From Rhodopseudomonas palustris (GTDB lineage: Bacteria > Pseudomonadota > Alphaproteobacteria > Rhizobiales > Xanthobacteraceae): DNA of 64,000 nt. Where the stretch lies: positions 4,750,501 to 4,814,500 of the forward strand of contig NZ_CP140155.1 in NCBI RefSeq assembly GCF_034479375.1, read 5' to 3'. Both the position numbers and the translations under genes were made by a program. Position 1 is the stretch's first letter. Each line of letters opens with the position of its first letter. Below, piece by piece: positions 1-7,657 of the stretch. The notes beneath the pieces are model-generated. The model did not search any database and was not told the origin of the DNA. It saw only the letters and a list, made by a program, of their open reading frames with translations.

Positions 1-420
1 GTAGTGGATCAGAAGATGCCCTCCCGGGCGAACGACCCTTGAGAGCTCTTGAATTGCCTCGGCTGCGGACACGTAGTTAAGTACAGAGGCTACGCAGACA
101 ACCAAATCAAACGTTCTATCGCCAAAGGGCAGTCTTTCAAGGTCTCCAGCGACTGGACTAGATCGGCCCTTTATTTGTCCGTGAAATTTATCGAAACTAA
201 CCGTGCGCTCCGGAAGCCAACTATATGGCTCTGAGCCGCAACCAGCGTCCAAGATCCGCGGAGCGGCATCGATAATTGGCTTTGCGAGCATGGTCGCAAA
301 TTTACTTATCCTGGATCGCTTATAGACATTCCAGCGATCGTCCGGGCTCCAGATTGGCTGACCTTCCTGGTAAAGACGCTCAGCTGATTGGCGGACTAAA
401 ATCTTGTCTAAGTCGTTCAT
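1..420 (-). CDS. Class I SAM-dependent methyltransferase, 3' end cut by window edge
   Basis: The reverse strand reads without a stop from ATG at 420 to base 1, giving 140 residues, and the gene continues outside the window. It shows the class I methyltransferase fold signals: motif I DAGCG at about residues 52-56, an acidic post-I region, the stretch LPFGDRTFDLVVC, and the typical RVVRPGGHLLI turn near the cut end. This is the pattern of small Methyltransf_11-type enzymes that act on metabolites, sugars or lipids; the substrate cannot be told. The gene has about 51% G+C by hand count, clearly below its neighbours, and different codon use (AAA, TTA, ATA), so it was probably gained by transfer. 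No clear ribosome binding site was seen. Confidence 0.75.
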   Translation of the reverse strand, partial: MNDLDKILVRQSAERLYQEGQPIWSPDDRWNVYKRSRISKFATMLAKPIIDAAPRILDAGCGSEPYSWLPERTVSFDKFHGQIKGRSSPVAGDLERLPFGDRTFDLVVCVASVLNYVSAAEAIQELSRVVRPGGHLLIHY

Positions 421-506
421 AATTCCGAGTTATGCATAAATGAGAACTCAAGAACGTTACCAAAGAAGCCGGTGGGTTGCACCTACATAAATCTACGATT
501 TCCGTA
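421..506. other. A+T-richer junction between the methyltransferase and chromosomal backbone
   Basis: This short gap holds the start region of the leftward methyltransferase gene. Base composition changes from about 50% to more than 65% G+C around positions 470-520, next to the 3' end of the lytic transglycosylase gene. No tRNA end, direct repeat or integrase was seen here. Confidence 0.4.
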
Positions 507-1931
507 CTACCTTCCTCTCAACCTCTCCAGCATCTCCCCCGTCGCGAATCCATCCGCCGGCGCTCCGATCGACGCCTGGAAATTCCGCAGTCCTTCTCTC
601 GTCAGGCTGCCGAACTGGCCGTCGGGGGTGCCGCGGTAGAAGCCGCGTTGGGCGAGGAGTTGCTGCAGTTCGAGGCGTTCGCTGCGGGACAGCACGCGTT
701 CGTGGCGGGGCCAGGGCTGGACGAAGGGCGGGCCGCCGCGCAGGCGGTCGGCGAAATGGCCGATCGCCAGCGCATAGGCTTCGGCGGGGTTGTATTTCAT
801 GATGACGCGGAAATTGGTCAGCATCAGGAAGCCGGGGCCTTCGGCGCCGGCGGGCGCCAAGAGATACGCCTTGTCGGTGGCGCGTGGAAACGGCTGACCG
901 TTCGGCCGCTTGACGCCCATCTGCTCCCATTGCGCCAGCGTCTGCATCTGCTTGCGGTCGGCCATCATGTAGTTGAAGCCCTTCGGCATCACCACTTCGT
1001 AGCCCCAGGTCGCGCCGGGCTGCCAGCCGTCCTTCTTGAGGTTGTTGGCGGTCGAGGCGATCAGGTCGGCGGGATTGTCGACGACGTCGCGGCGGCCGTC
1101 GCCGTCGGCGTCGACGGCGAAGCGCTTGAACGCGGTCGGCATGAACTGCGTCGGCCCGAACGCGCCGGCCCAGGAGCCGCGGAGCTGCTCGGGACGCAGA
1201 TCGCCGCGATGCAGGATCTCCAGCGCGGTGAGGAATTCGTCCTTGAAGTAGGCCTGCCGTCGCCCGACGCAGGCCAGCGTCGCGGTGGAGTTGACGACGT
1301 AGCGGTCGCCCATCTGGGTCGAGTAGTTGGATTCGATGCCCCAGATCGAGGCAATGATGTAGCGGTCGACGCCGGTGGCGCGCTCCACCGCGTCGAATTG
1401 CGGCTTGTATTGCGCGAGGATCTCGCGGCCCCTCGCGAGGCGGTTGTCGTTCACCAGGATGTCGAGATAGTCCCAGATCGACTTGGTGAATTCCGGCTGC
1501 GAATCCATCAGATCCATCAGCCGCAGATCGGGCGCAAGCCCCGCGGTGTAGCGCTCGAAACTGTCGCGCGAGATGCGGCGGCGCTGCGCGTCCGGCCACA
1601 TCGACGCGACGCAATTGTCGAAATTGGCGGCCGCCTCGCGGATCGCCTGCGCGGTCATCAGCGGATGTCCGGATCCGCCGTCCTCGCCGCTCCAAGGCTG
1701 CACGGCGGGCCGCGCGCTGCCGTTGCCGGGCGGCGGCGCGCTCGGCGTCTGCGCGGTGACGTTGGCCGGGCGCGGCGCGGCGGGCGCGGCGGGCGTCTTG
1801 TCCGGCAAGGCGCCGGTGAAGAGATTGAAAACGTCGAACGGGCTCTGCGCCTGGGCGGCGGTTGTCTGCAGCGCGGCACCCAAGAGTGTCATCGCCGCGA
1901 CGCGTGTCAGCCTGTTGCCGGTTTTCGTCAT
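507..1931 (-). CDS. Lytic murein transglycosylase (MltB family, SLT_2) with C-terminal peptidoglycan-binding domain
   Basis: This predicted periplasmic enzyme cleaves peptidoglycan glycan strands to 1,6-anhydro products. The 474-residue product starts MTKTGNRLTRVAAMTLLGAA with a signal peptide ending near AQA. An SLT_2 transglycosylase domain follows: IWGIESNYS carries the catalytic Glu, and SWAGAFGPTQFMPTAF is the family hallmark. A C-terminal PG_binding_1 domain follows (ERLELQQLLAQRGFYRG to the end). The frame stays open upstream to 2105, with another ATG at 1997, but only the 1931 start puts the signal peptide at the N terminus. It is divergent from the LysE gene. The family is certain, the exact start less so. 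Confidence 0.88.
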   Translation of the reverse strand: MTKTGNRLTRVAAMTLLGAALQTTAAQAQSPFDVFNLFTGALPDKTPAAPAAPRPANVTAQTPSAPPPGNGSARPAVQPWSGEDGGSGHPLMTAQAIREAAANFDNCVASMWPDAQRRRISRDSFERYTAGLAPDLRLMDLMDSQPEFTKSIWDYLDILVNDNRLARGREILAQYKPQFDAVERATGVDRYIIASIWGIESNYSTQMGDRYVVNSTATLACVGRRQAYFKDEFLTALEILHRGDLRPEQLRGSWAGAFGPTQFMPTAFKRFAVDADGDGRRDVVDNPADLIASTANNLKKDGWQPGATWGYEVVMPKGFNYMMADRKQMQTLAQWEQMGVKRPNGQPFPRATDKAYLLAPAGAEGPGFLMLTNFRVIMKYNPAEAYALAIGHFADRLRGGPPFVQPWPRHERVLSRSERLELQQLLAQRGFYRGTPDGQFGSLTREGLRNFQASIGAPADGFATGEMLERLRGR

Positions 1932-2129
1932 GCGTGGTCGGATCCCGTCGGCTCGAAAATGCCCCTTGTCAGGAGGCCTCGTTACGGTTTCGATCATCTT
2001 AACAAGGCGTTCTTTTGTCGTCGGCGGGCGCTGTGGCGTACCGAGTTTTTGCGCGTGCGGACCGGCTTGACCGGCGCTCCGATCCCGGGTGGAGATCGGC
2101 AGCAATCATCCTTGCAGAGGCAGAACACG

Positions 2130-2765
2130 ATGCTCGGCATTCACGACTTCTGGCTGTTCGTCGCCTCCGGGCTGCTACTCAATGTCACGCCGGGGCCGGA
2201 CACCGCGTTCATCCTCGGTCGCGGACTTCAGTTCGGCTGGAAGGGTGGTGCCGCGGCGGCGCTCGGCGTCAGCGCCGGCTGCCTGGTGCATGTCACGGCG
2301 GCGGCGGTCGGGCTGTCGGCGCTGCTGATGGCCTCGACGCTGGCCTTCACCGCCGTGAAACTGATCGGCGCCGCCTATCTGATCTGGCTCGGCATCGGCA
2401 TGCTGCTGTCGCGCGCGACCGGCTTTGCGGCGGCGTCCGACGGCGCGCCGGCGCTGCGGCCCTCGCAGGTGTTTCGCCAGGGGATGCTCACCAACGCGCT
2501 CAATCCCAAGGTGGCGCTGTTCTTCCTCGCCTTCCTGCCGCAATTCGTCGATGCCGAGGCGCCGCACAAGGCGGTCGCGTTCCTCGTGCTGGGCCTGATC
2601 TTCGTCGCCAATGGCACGCTGTATTGTCTGGCGCTGGCGGCGTTCGCGGCGCGCGCCTCGGATCGGCTGCGCCGTTCGGGCAGGGTGCTGCAATGGATCA
2701 ATCGCGGCCTCGGCGCGCTGTTCGTCGCGCTCGGCCTGCGCGTCGCGCTGATGCAGACGCGCTGA
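2130..2765 (+). CDS. LysE/RhtB family amino-acid exporter
   Basis: This is a 211-residue inner-membrane protein with about six hydrophobic segments. It has the LysE/RhtB signature NVTPGPD at residues 18-24 and the conserved NALNPKVALFFLAFLPQF stretch in the middle. The family exports amino acids or homoserine lactone-like compounds; the substrate is not predictable. The frame is open far upstream (to 477), but the family N terminus begins at MLGIHDFW and an AGAGG ribosome binding site lies at 2114-2118. It converges with the TSUP gene, the two stop codons being adjacent. Confidence 0.88.
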   Translation: MLGIHDFWLFVASGLLLNVTPGPDTAFILGRGLQFGWKGGAAAALGVSAGCLVHVTAAAVGLSALLMASTLAFTAVKLIGAAYLIWLGIGMLLSRATGFAAASDGAPALRPSQVFRQGMLTNALNPKVALFFLAFLPQFVDAEAPHKAVAFLVLGLIFVANGTLYCLALAAFAARASDRLRRSGRVLQWINRGLGALFVALGLRVALMQTR

Positions 2766-3518
2766 TCAGCCGAACATCCGCATCAGTGTCTCGGCGGACA
2801 GATAGCAGCCGAGCGCGATGATCGAGATCAGGAACCAGCGCCTGAACGTATCGGGGTGCATCTTGTTGCGCACCGCCTGGCCGGCGAACATCCCGGCGAA
2901 GGCCGCGACCAGCGCGATCCCGCCGGGCAGCGCGGTGGCGACCGACAGCAGCCCGGCATCGGTGAGGTTGAACGCCAGCGCCAGCGTCGCCGTGGTGAAG
3001 AACACCCCGAGCGCCTGCACCAGCTCGTCCTTCTCCATCCCGATCGCCTGCATGTAGGGCATCGACGGGATCACCTGCACGCCGGTGGCGGCCGAGACCA
3101 CGCCGGTGACGAGGCCGACCGGGCCGCCGACCCATTTTTCGTGCGCGCGCGCGACATGGAAGCGCGTCTTGCTCAGCCCGAGAATGCCGTAGATCACCAG
3201 CAGCACGCCCAGCACCAGCGTGCCGTAGCGCGCATAGGGTCCGGTCATCAGCCCGGAGCCGAGCCGGATGCCGATCACGGTGCCGAGCATCAGCGGCCAC
3301 AGCCGGCGGATGATGTCGCGCAGATACGGGCCCGCGAGGGTCTGCCAGATATTGGTGACGATCGCCGGCACGATCACGATCGCCATCGCCTGCGCCGGCG
3401 GCATGATCACCGCGAGCAGGCCGATCGACACCGTCGGCAGGCCGAGGCCGATGACGCCCTTGACGAAGCCGGCGAAGGCGAAAACGGCGGCGATGAGGAT
3501 CAGGATCGGATCGGGCAT
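2766..3518 (-). CDS. TSUP family (TauE/SafE) sulfite/organic anion permease
   Basis: This 250-residue polytopic membrane protein has about eight hydrophobic helices and the TauE/SafE pattern, with two related halves beginning FAFAGFVKGVIGLGLP and VGLVTGVVSAATGVQVIP. Members move sulfite, sulfoacetate or other small anions; the substrate is not shown here. An in-frame ATG exists 11 codons upstream (3551), but the start at MPDPILIL places the first helix at the N terminus. It is divergent from a LysR regulator, which is a plausible controller. The stop is flush with the LysE stop on the other strand. Confidence 0.85.
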   Translation of the reverse strand: MPDPILILIAAVFAFAGFVKGVIGLGLPTVSIGLLAVIMPPAQAMAIVIVPAIVTNIWQTLAGPYLRDIIRRLWPLMLGTVIGIRLGSGLMTGPYARYGTLVLGVLLVIYGILGLSKTRFHVARAHEKWVGGPVGLVTGVVSAATGVQVIPSMPYMQAIGMEKDELVQALGVFFTTATLALAFNLTDAGLLSVATALPGGIALVAAFAGMFAGQAVRNKMHPDTFRRWFLISIIALGCYLSAETLMRMFG

Positions 3519-3606
3519 CGCGGTACATTGACGCAACGCGTAGTCGGGCACAATGTGGAGACTCCAGAATCAGCCTTCGTCACGGCCGAAGGCAGCGGGG
3601 GACGCC

Positions 3607-4500
3607 ATGCGGTTCGACCTGGTCGACCTTCAGCTGTTCGTCGCGGTCGTGGAGGCGCGCAGCATCACAGGTGGCGCGGCGCGGGCGCATCTGGCGCTGG
3701 CCTCGGCGAGCGCTCGGATCCGCGGGCTGGAGCAGGCGCTGGGTGTGACGCTGCTGCGCCGCGGCCGCCGCGGCGTCACGCCGACGGCGGCGGGTGAGAG
3801 CCTGTTCGGCCATGCCCGGGTGGTGCTGCAGGACGTCGAGGTAATGCGCGGCGATCTGGCCGCCCATGCGCGGGGCCTGAAGGCCAGCGTTCATCTGCTC
3901 GCCAACACCGCCAGTCTTTCGGAGCATCTGCCGAAGACGCTGGCCGAGTTTCTGGCCGCGCATCCCGATTTCAACGTCGAGGTCGAGGAGCGCGAGAGCG
4001 CCGAGATCGCCGAGGCGATCGCGGCCGGCGCCGCGGAGGTCGGCATCGCGGTCGACACCGCGGTGCCGGACACGCTGGAGCGCTTTGCGTTCTGCGATGA
4101 TCGCCTGGTGCTGTTGCTGCCGCCGGGCGATTCGCTGGCGCAGCGCCGCGGCATCCGTTTGGCCGAGGTGCTGCAGCGGGATTTCGTCGGGCTTGCCGGG
4201 CCGAACGCGCTGCACGCGCACGTCGCCGCGCAGGCGGCGCGGCTCGGCGCGCGGCTGCGGTTTCGCGCCCGACTGCGGGATTTCGCCGGCCTGTGCCAGC
4301 TGGTCGAGGCCGGGGTCGGCGTGGCGGTGATGCCGGAAACCGCGGTCAGAGCCAACGCCCGGACCATGCGGATTCGGGCGGTGCGGCTGCTGGACGAATG
4401 GGCCAGCCGCAAGCTGGTGATCTGCGCGCGCAGCCTGAAGGCGCTGCCACGGCCGGCCCAGCAGCTGGTCGCGCATCTGCGCCGGTCGGCGCCGCCCTGA
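3607..4500 (+). CDS. LysR-family transcriptional regulator
   Basis: This 297-residue regulator has an N-terminal winged helix (about residues 1-60; DLVDLQLFVAVVEARSITGGAARAHLALASASARIRGLEQALG) and a substrate-binding domain of the periplasmic-binding fold covering the rest. The chosen start, MRFDLVDLQ, follows the family; the frame is open 18 codons further upstream. It is transcribed away from the TSUP transporter gene, the usual arrangement for a LysR protein controlling its neighbour, but the effector is unknown. Confidence 0.88.
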   Translation: MRFDLVDLQLFVAVVEARSITGGAARAHLALASASARIRGLEQALGVTLLRRGRRGVTPTAAGESLFGHARVVLQDVEVMRGDLAAHARGLKASVHLLANTASLSEHLPKTLAEFLAAHPDFNVEVEERESAEIAEAIAAGAAEVGIAVDTAVPDTLERFAFCDDRLVLLLPPGDSLAQRRGIRLAEVLQRDFVGLAGPNALHAHVAAQAARLGARLRFRARLRDFAGLCQLVEAGVGVAVMPETAVRANARTMRIRAVRLLDEWASRKLVICARSLKALPRPAQQLVAHLRRSAPP

Positions 4501-4510
4501 CCGCCGGCGC

Positions 4511-5293
4511 TCAGCCGTTGAGGATCTTCATGGCGGCCTCGTGGACGCGCTTGTCGCCGGCGGCGACGATGCGGCCGCCGTTCTGCGCCGGCTGGCCTTC
4601 CCAGGTGGTGATGATGCCGCCGGCGCCGGTGATGATCGGGATCAGCGCCGCGACGTCGTAGGGCTTCAGCTCGGTCTCGATCACCAGATCGAGCTGCCCC
4701 GCCGCCAGCATGCAATAGGAGTAACAGTCGCCGCCGAACCGGGTCAGCCGGGTCTCGGCCTGCACCCGTTCGAAAGTCGCGCGGTCGGTGTCGTTCATCA
4801 GCAGCGGCGAGGTGGTGAATAGCGTCGCGTCCTTCAGCGTCGCGCAACGCCGCACCGTCAGCCTGCGTTCGCCGGACGGGCCCTTGTACGATGCCGAACC
4901 GTTGTCGCCCCAGAATCGCTCGCCGATGAAGGGCTGATGCATCATGCCGTACACCGGCGTTCCCTTGTGCAGCAGCGCGATCAGCGTGCCCCACACCGGA
5001 AAGCCGGCGATGAAGGATTTGGTGCCGTCGATCGGATCCAGTACCCAGACGTAATCGGCGTCCTCGCGCTCGTTGCCGAATTCCTCGCCGACGATGCCGT
5101 GTTGCGGGAAGCTGCCCTTGATCAGCCGGCGCATCACCGCCTCGCCGGCGCGGTCGGCCTCGGTCACCGGATCGAAATCGCGGCCGGGCTGCTTGTTGTC
5201 GATCGTCAGCGACGTGCGGAAGAACGGCAGGATGGTGTCGCCGGACGAGGTCGCGAGGCGTCCGATAAAGGCGGCGAAATCGATGACCGTCAC
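4511..5293 (-). CDS. hisN: Inositol monophosphatase-family phosphatase, HisN-type histidinol phosphatase
   Basis: This 260-residue Mg-dependent phosphatase belongs to the inositol monophosphatase superfamily. Metal-binding residues are visible: E70-E71 in GEEFGNE, D86/D89 in LDPIDGTKSF, and the C-terminal PYDVAALIPIITGAGG. The DPVTEADRAGE motif and the PIDGTKSFIAGFP form favour the HisN subgroup (histidinol-phosphate phosphatase, histidine biosynthesis) over SuhB; a SuhB-like paralogue is present at 41291-42079. The assignment to histidine synthesis rests on family resemblance only, as no other his genes are nearby. Confidence 0.75.
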   Translation of the reverse strand: MTVIDFAAFIGRLATSSGDTILPFFRTSLTIDNKQPGRDFDPVTEADRAGEAVMRRLIKGSFPQHGIVGEEFGNEREDADYVWVLDPIDGTKSFIAGFPVWGTLIALLHKGTPVYGMMHQPFIGERFWGDNGSASYKGPSGERRLTVRRCATLKDATLFTTSPLLMNDTDRATFERVQAETRLTRFGGDCYSYCMLAAGQLDLVIETELKPYDVAALIPIITGAGGIITTWEGQPAQNGGRIVAAGDKRVHEAAMKILNG

Positions 5294-5653
5294 GGGCGAT
5301 CCTTGTCAGTCTGAGGTTACACTGCACGAGGTCCTAGGCTTGCCTGAAACCCCGCCCGTCCGCCTCACTTATTATGCCGCATGATCCGCGGTCCAGAGGC
5401 TGAACCATCCGTGAAAGCGTCATTCACATTTTTCGGATGACGTTGCGATCGGTTCGTTTCTTGCCGGCGGGGCTTCGATTGTCACAGCGGGAACCCCGGC
5501 TTTTTTGTCGCATCCGCAGCGCGGGTATCGATTTCATCTCATTGATTTGGCACAAATAAATCGAATGTCGCCCGGTGCGTATCTGGTGCTCTGACATGCG
5601 TTTTTTGCATGGAAAACGGCTCAAAAACACTTGCGCTTTGTGCGCCGCGGTCG
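5294..5653. other. Intergenic region upstream of the sRNA candidate and of hisN
   Basis: About 360 bases lie between the hisN start and the candidate sRNA promoter. I see no convincing coding frame. The stretch is A+T-richer than its surroundings from 5440 to 5640. At 5542-5555 there is a TTGA-N6-ACAA sequence, one base off the FixK-type consensus, which I do not call. Confidence 0.4.
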
Positions 5654-5659
5654 CATATT
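5631..5659 (+). promoter_or_regulatory. Sigma-70-like promoter of the sRNA candidate
   Basis: TTGCGC at 5631-5636 and CATATT at 5654-5659 are separated by 17 bases. They place transcription start near 5665-5667, just before the first predicted stem-loop of the RNA. The match is partial (3/6 and 4/6), so the call leans on its position. Confidence 0.45.
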
Positions 5660-5664
5660 GTTGC

Positions 5665-5755
5665 GGTGCGGTAGCGCCTCGCGCTATCGCTGCCCTCCTT
5701 GGGCGTTTCCTCCCTAGACTTGGGCCGCTTGCCATCGCAAGCGGCCCTTTTTTCT
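5665..5755 (+). ncRNA. Candidate trans-acting small RNA with anti-Shine-Dalgarno motifs
   Basis: About 90 nt are predicted to form three stem-loops. SL1 pairs 5668-5677 with 5681-5690 (10 bp, one G-U, loop CUC). SL2 pairs GCCC 5692-5695 with GGGC 5701-5704 and exposes UCCUU. An unpaired linker carries UUUCCUCCC (5706-5714), complementary to ribosome binding sites. The terminator is an 11-bp stem (5722-5732 with 5737-5747) followed by six U. No reading frame fits. Small RNAs with CCUCC-type motifs are known in Rhizobiales (for example AbcR/alpha-r15 types and others described in Bradyrhizobium/Rhodopseudomonas); which family this belongs to I cannot say. Confidence 0.65.
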
Positions 5756-5757
5756 TT
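5722..5757 (+). terminator. Rho-independent terminator of the sRNA candidate
   Basis: A perfect 11-bp G+C-rich stem (GGGCCGCTTGC with its complement) closes a CATC loop and is followed by TTTTTTCTTTTT on the plus strand. No gene ends immediately upstream on this strand, which supports a separate small transcript. Confidence 0.85.
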
Positions 5758-5862
5758 TTGGGCTGCTTGGCTGTCAGGGCTTCTTGTCGGCGCCGCGCAC
5801 GAGGCGCCCGCGCAATGTTCGGCGCGTCATGCGAGCGTTGCCGCGCTGGCGCATGATCGCTG

Positions 5863-6750
5863 TTATTCGGCTGCAGCCTGGAACGGCCCGAGATCGGCTT
5901 GCGGAATCGTGGCGAGTGCGTCGGCCAGCACGGTGAAATCCTCGGCCACGCGCTGGAAGCGCTCGCTGCGCTGGCGCAGCCGCTCGTCCATATAGATCGC
6001 GCGGTTGAGTTCGACCTGCACGGCGTGCAGGCCGTTCGCCGGATTGCCGTAATGTTCGGTGATGAAGCCGCCCGCATAGGGCTTGTTGCGGCCGACCGAA
6101 TAGCCCCGCGCTGCCATCGTCTCCTCGACCACGCTGGCGATCAGCGGCGCGCAACTGGTGCCGTAGCGGTCGCCGATCACCACGTCGGGCCGCCGCGGTT
6201 CGTCGCGGGCGACGCCGGCCGACGGCATCGAATGGCAATCGACCAGAATCACCGTGCCCCAGGTCTGGTGGGCCTTGTTGATCAGCCGGCGCAGCGCGCG
6301 GTGATACGGCTTGTACAGCGTCTCGATCCGGCCGAGCGCGTCGTCGACCGGAATCCGCTCGCGATAGATCTCCTGGCCGTCGCCGACCACGCGGGGAATT
6401 GTGCCCAGCCCGCCGGCGACCCGCATCGAGCGGGTATTGGCGAAGCTCGGCAGCCGGCCGTGGAACATCCGCGGATCGAGCTCGTAGGGTTCACGATTGA
6501 CGTCGATATAGGACCGCGGAAAATGCACGCGGGACACCGGGAAACCGCGGTCGTACAGATGGTCGATCAGCTCGTCCATGAACGAATCCTCGGAGCGCCG
6601 CAGCGCCTCGAGGTCGATCCGGGATGCGTTGAGGAAGGCGTTCGGATACACTGAACCGGAATGCGGCGAATTGAAAATGATCGGAGCGCGCCAGACCGCC
6701 GGCTCGGCAATCTCGAACGCGGGCGAGAATTCATCGTCGAACCCGGTCAT
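5863..6750 (-). CDS. N-formylglutamate amidohydrolase family protein
   Basis: This 295-residue product matches the FGase family (PF05013): FNSPHSGSVYP near the N terminus, SYIDVNREPYELDPRMF, LVDCHSMPSAG and a C-terminal ITEHYGNP region, with conserved Asp, Glu and His residues that suggest a metal-dependent amidohydrolase fold. Members hydrolyse N-formyl-L-glutamate in histidine degradation or related N-acyl amino acids. The frame is open up to 6858 (36 extra codons). I chose 6750 because the family region begins soon after MTGFDDEF. It is divergent from cpdR, a neighbour pairing often seen in alphaproteobacteria. Confidence 0.83.
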   Translation of the reverse strand: MTGFDDEFSPAFEIAEPAVWRAPIIFNSPHSGSVYPNAFLNASRIDLEALRRSEDSFMDELIDHLYDRGFPVSRVHFPRSYIDVNREPYELDPRMFHGRLPSFANTRSMRVAGGLGTIPRVVGDGQEIYRERIPVDDALGRIETLYKPYHRALRRLINKAHQTWGTVILVDCHSMPSAGVARDEPRRPDVVIGDRYGTSCAPLIASVVEETMAARGYSVGRNKPYAGGFITEHYGNPANGLHAVQVELNRAIYMDERLRQRSERFQRVAEDFTVLADALATIPQADLGPFQAAAE

Positions 6751-6858
6751 CGTTGTCGGTCGTCCGTCAAATCCGCTGACCTCCGGCTGGCCCCATCCGT
6801 GCGATGATGTCTCGGCGAGATTGTCGGCGTTCGCCTCGGCGGTGCCAAGCAAAATCAT

Positions 6859-7038
6859 TCCAAGTTGGGTCTAATGGCGGCCGCCGCGAAAAGTGCCTCG
6901 AATTGTTGCTTCCCGTGGTGATCGGGCGCAGGATTGATCGCACCTGCGAACCGCCCGCGGCGGAAATTTCACCCGAAATTTACCAAAGCCCCGTCTAACT
7001 GAATCGCAGTTCTCCCGTCCGGATCAAAGCCAGCAACC
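6859..7038. other. Divergent intergenic region, amidohydrolase and cpdR
   Basis: This holds the promoters of both divergent genes. A direct repeat GAAATTT-CACCC-GAAATTT lies at about 6962-6980. I found no CtrA-type TTAA-N7-TTAA pair by eye. Confidence 0.3.
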
Positions 7039-7398
7039 ATGCACAAGATTCTCCTCGCCGAAGACGACAACGACATGCGCCGGTTCCTGGTCAAGGCGCT
7101 GGAAAACGCCGGATTTCAGGTCTCCTCCTTCGACAATGGCATGTCGGCCTATCAGCGGCTGCGCGAGGAGCCGTTCGAAATGCTGCTCACCGACATCGTG
7201 ATGCCGGAGATGGACGGCATCGAACTGGCGCGCCGCGCCTCCGAACTCGACCCCGACATCAAGATCATGTTCATCACCGGCTTCGCCGCGGTTGCGCTGA
7301 ATTCCGATTCGGAGGCGCCGAAAAACGCCAAGGTTCTGTCCAAGCCCGTCCATCTGCGGGAATTGGTCAGCGAAGTGAACAAGATGCTGGCCGCCTGA
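7039..7398 (+). CDS. cpdR: Single-domain response regulator CpdR
   Basis: This 119-residue stand-alone receiver domain has acidic residues E8-D9-D10, phospho-acceptor D52 (LLTDIVMPEMDG), the conserved Thr/Gly turn at FITGF and K103 in SKPVHL. There is no output domain. Sequence and length match CpdR, which in Caulobacter, when unphosphorylated, primes ClpXP to degrade cell-cycle substrates after CckA/ChpT signalling. The protein ends in Ala-Ala, as Caulobacter CpdR does, where the C-terminal alanines matter for its own turnover. rcdA, the next adaptor in the hierarchy, lies 18 kb away at 25371. Identity is strong; function is by homology. Confidence 0.88.
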   Translation: MHKILLAEDDNDMRRFLVKALENAGFQVSSFDNGMSAYQRLREEPFEMLLTDIVMPEMDGIELARRASELDPDIKIMFITGFAAVALNSDSEAPKNAKVLSKPVHLRELVSEVNKMLAA

Positions 7399-7438
7399 TC
7401 GCGGTCCGGAATCCCCGCTAAATCCTGCTTTGGTGTCC

Positions 7439-7467
7439 TTGCCTGTCCGGCGCGAAGCCGATATAGG
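7439..7467 (+). promoter_or_regulatory. Sigma-70-like promoter of tRNA-Val
   Basis: TTGCCT at 7439-7444 and TATAGG at 7462-7467 have a 17-base spacer and predict a start near 7474, about 18 bases before the mature tRNA 5' end. Confidence 0.6.
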
Positions 7468-7491
7468 GACGCCACCCGTACAGACGACCAA

Positions 7492-7566
7492 GGGCGCGTA
7501 GCTCAGCGGGAGAGCACCTCGTTGACATCGAGGGGGTCACAGGTTCGATCCCTGTCGCGCCCACCA
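7492..7566 (+). tRNA. tRNA-Val (anticodon GAC)
   Basis: A complete 75-nt cloverleaf: acceptor stem GGGCGCG pairs with CGCGCCC (7556-7562), the D arm is GCTCAGCGGGAGAGC, the anticodon stem CCTCG/CGAGG has loop TTGACAT and anticodon GAC at 7524-7526, and the T arm contains GGTTCGATCC. CCA is encoded at 7564-7566. A short CCATCC-TC-GGATGG dyad follows. No integrase or partial tRNA copy is seen next to it. Confidence 0.97.
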
Positions 7567-7657
7567 TCCTCGGATGGACCACCCGTCGCCAAATCAGCCC
7601 ACATCCGGCCAGACCGAATCCCGTCACGGGTCGCGGGTTTCGTTGCGCGGCGACGCG

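Noticed and set aside
477..2765. 762-residue plus-strand frame
   Set aside because: Only the last 211 residues are LysE. The upstream part is the antisense of the lytic transglycosylase gene, with His/Arg/Gly-rich low-complexity composition.
5665..5755. 6S RNA or SRP RNA
   Set aside because: Too short, with no long closing stem or central bubble for 6S, and no GGAAGCAGCC-type tetraloop for SRP RNA.
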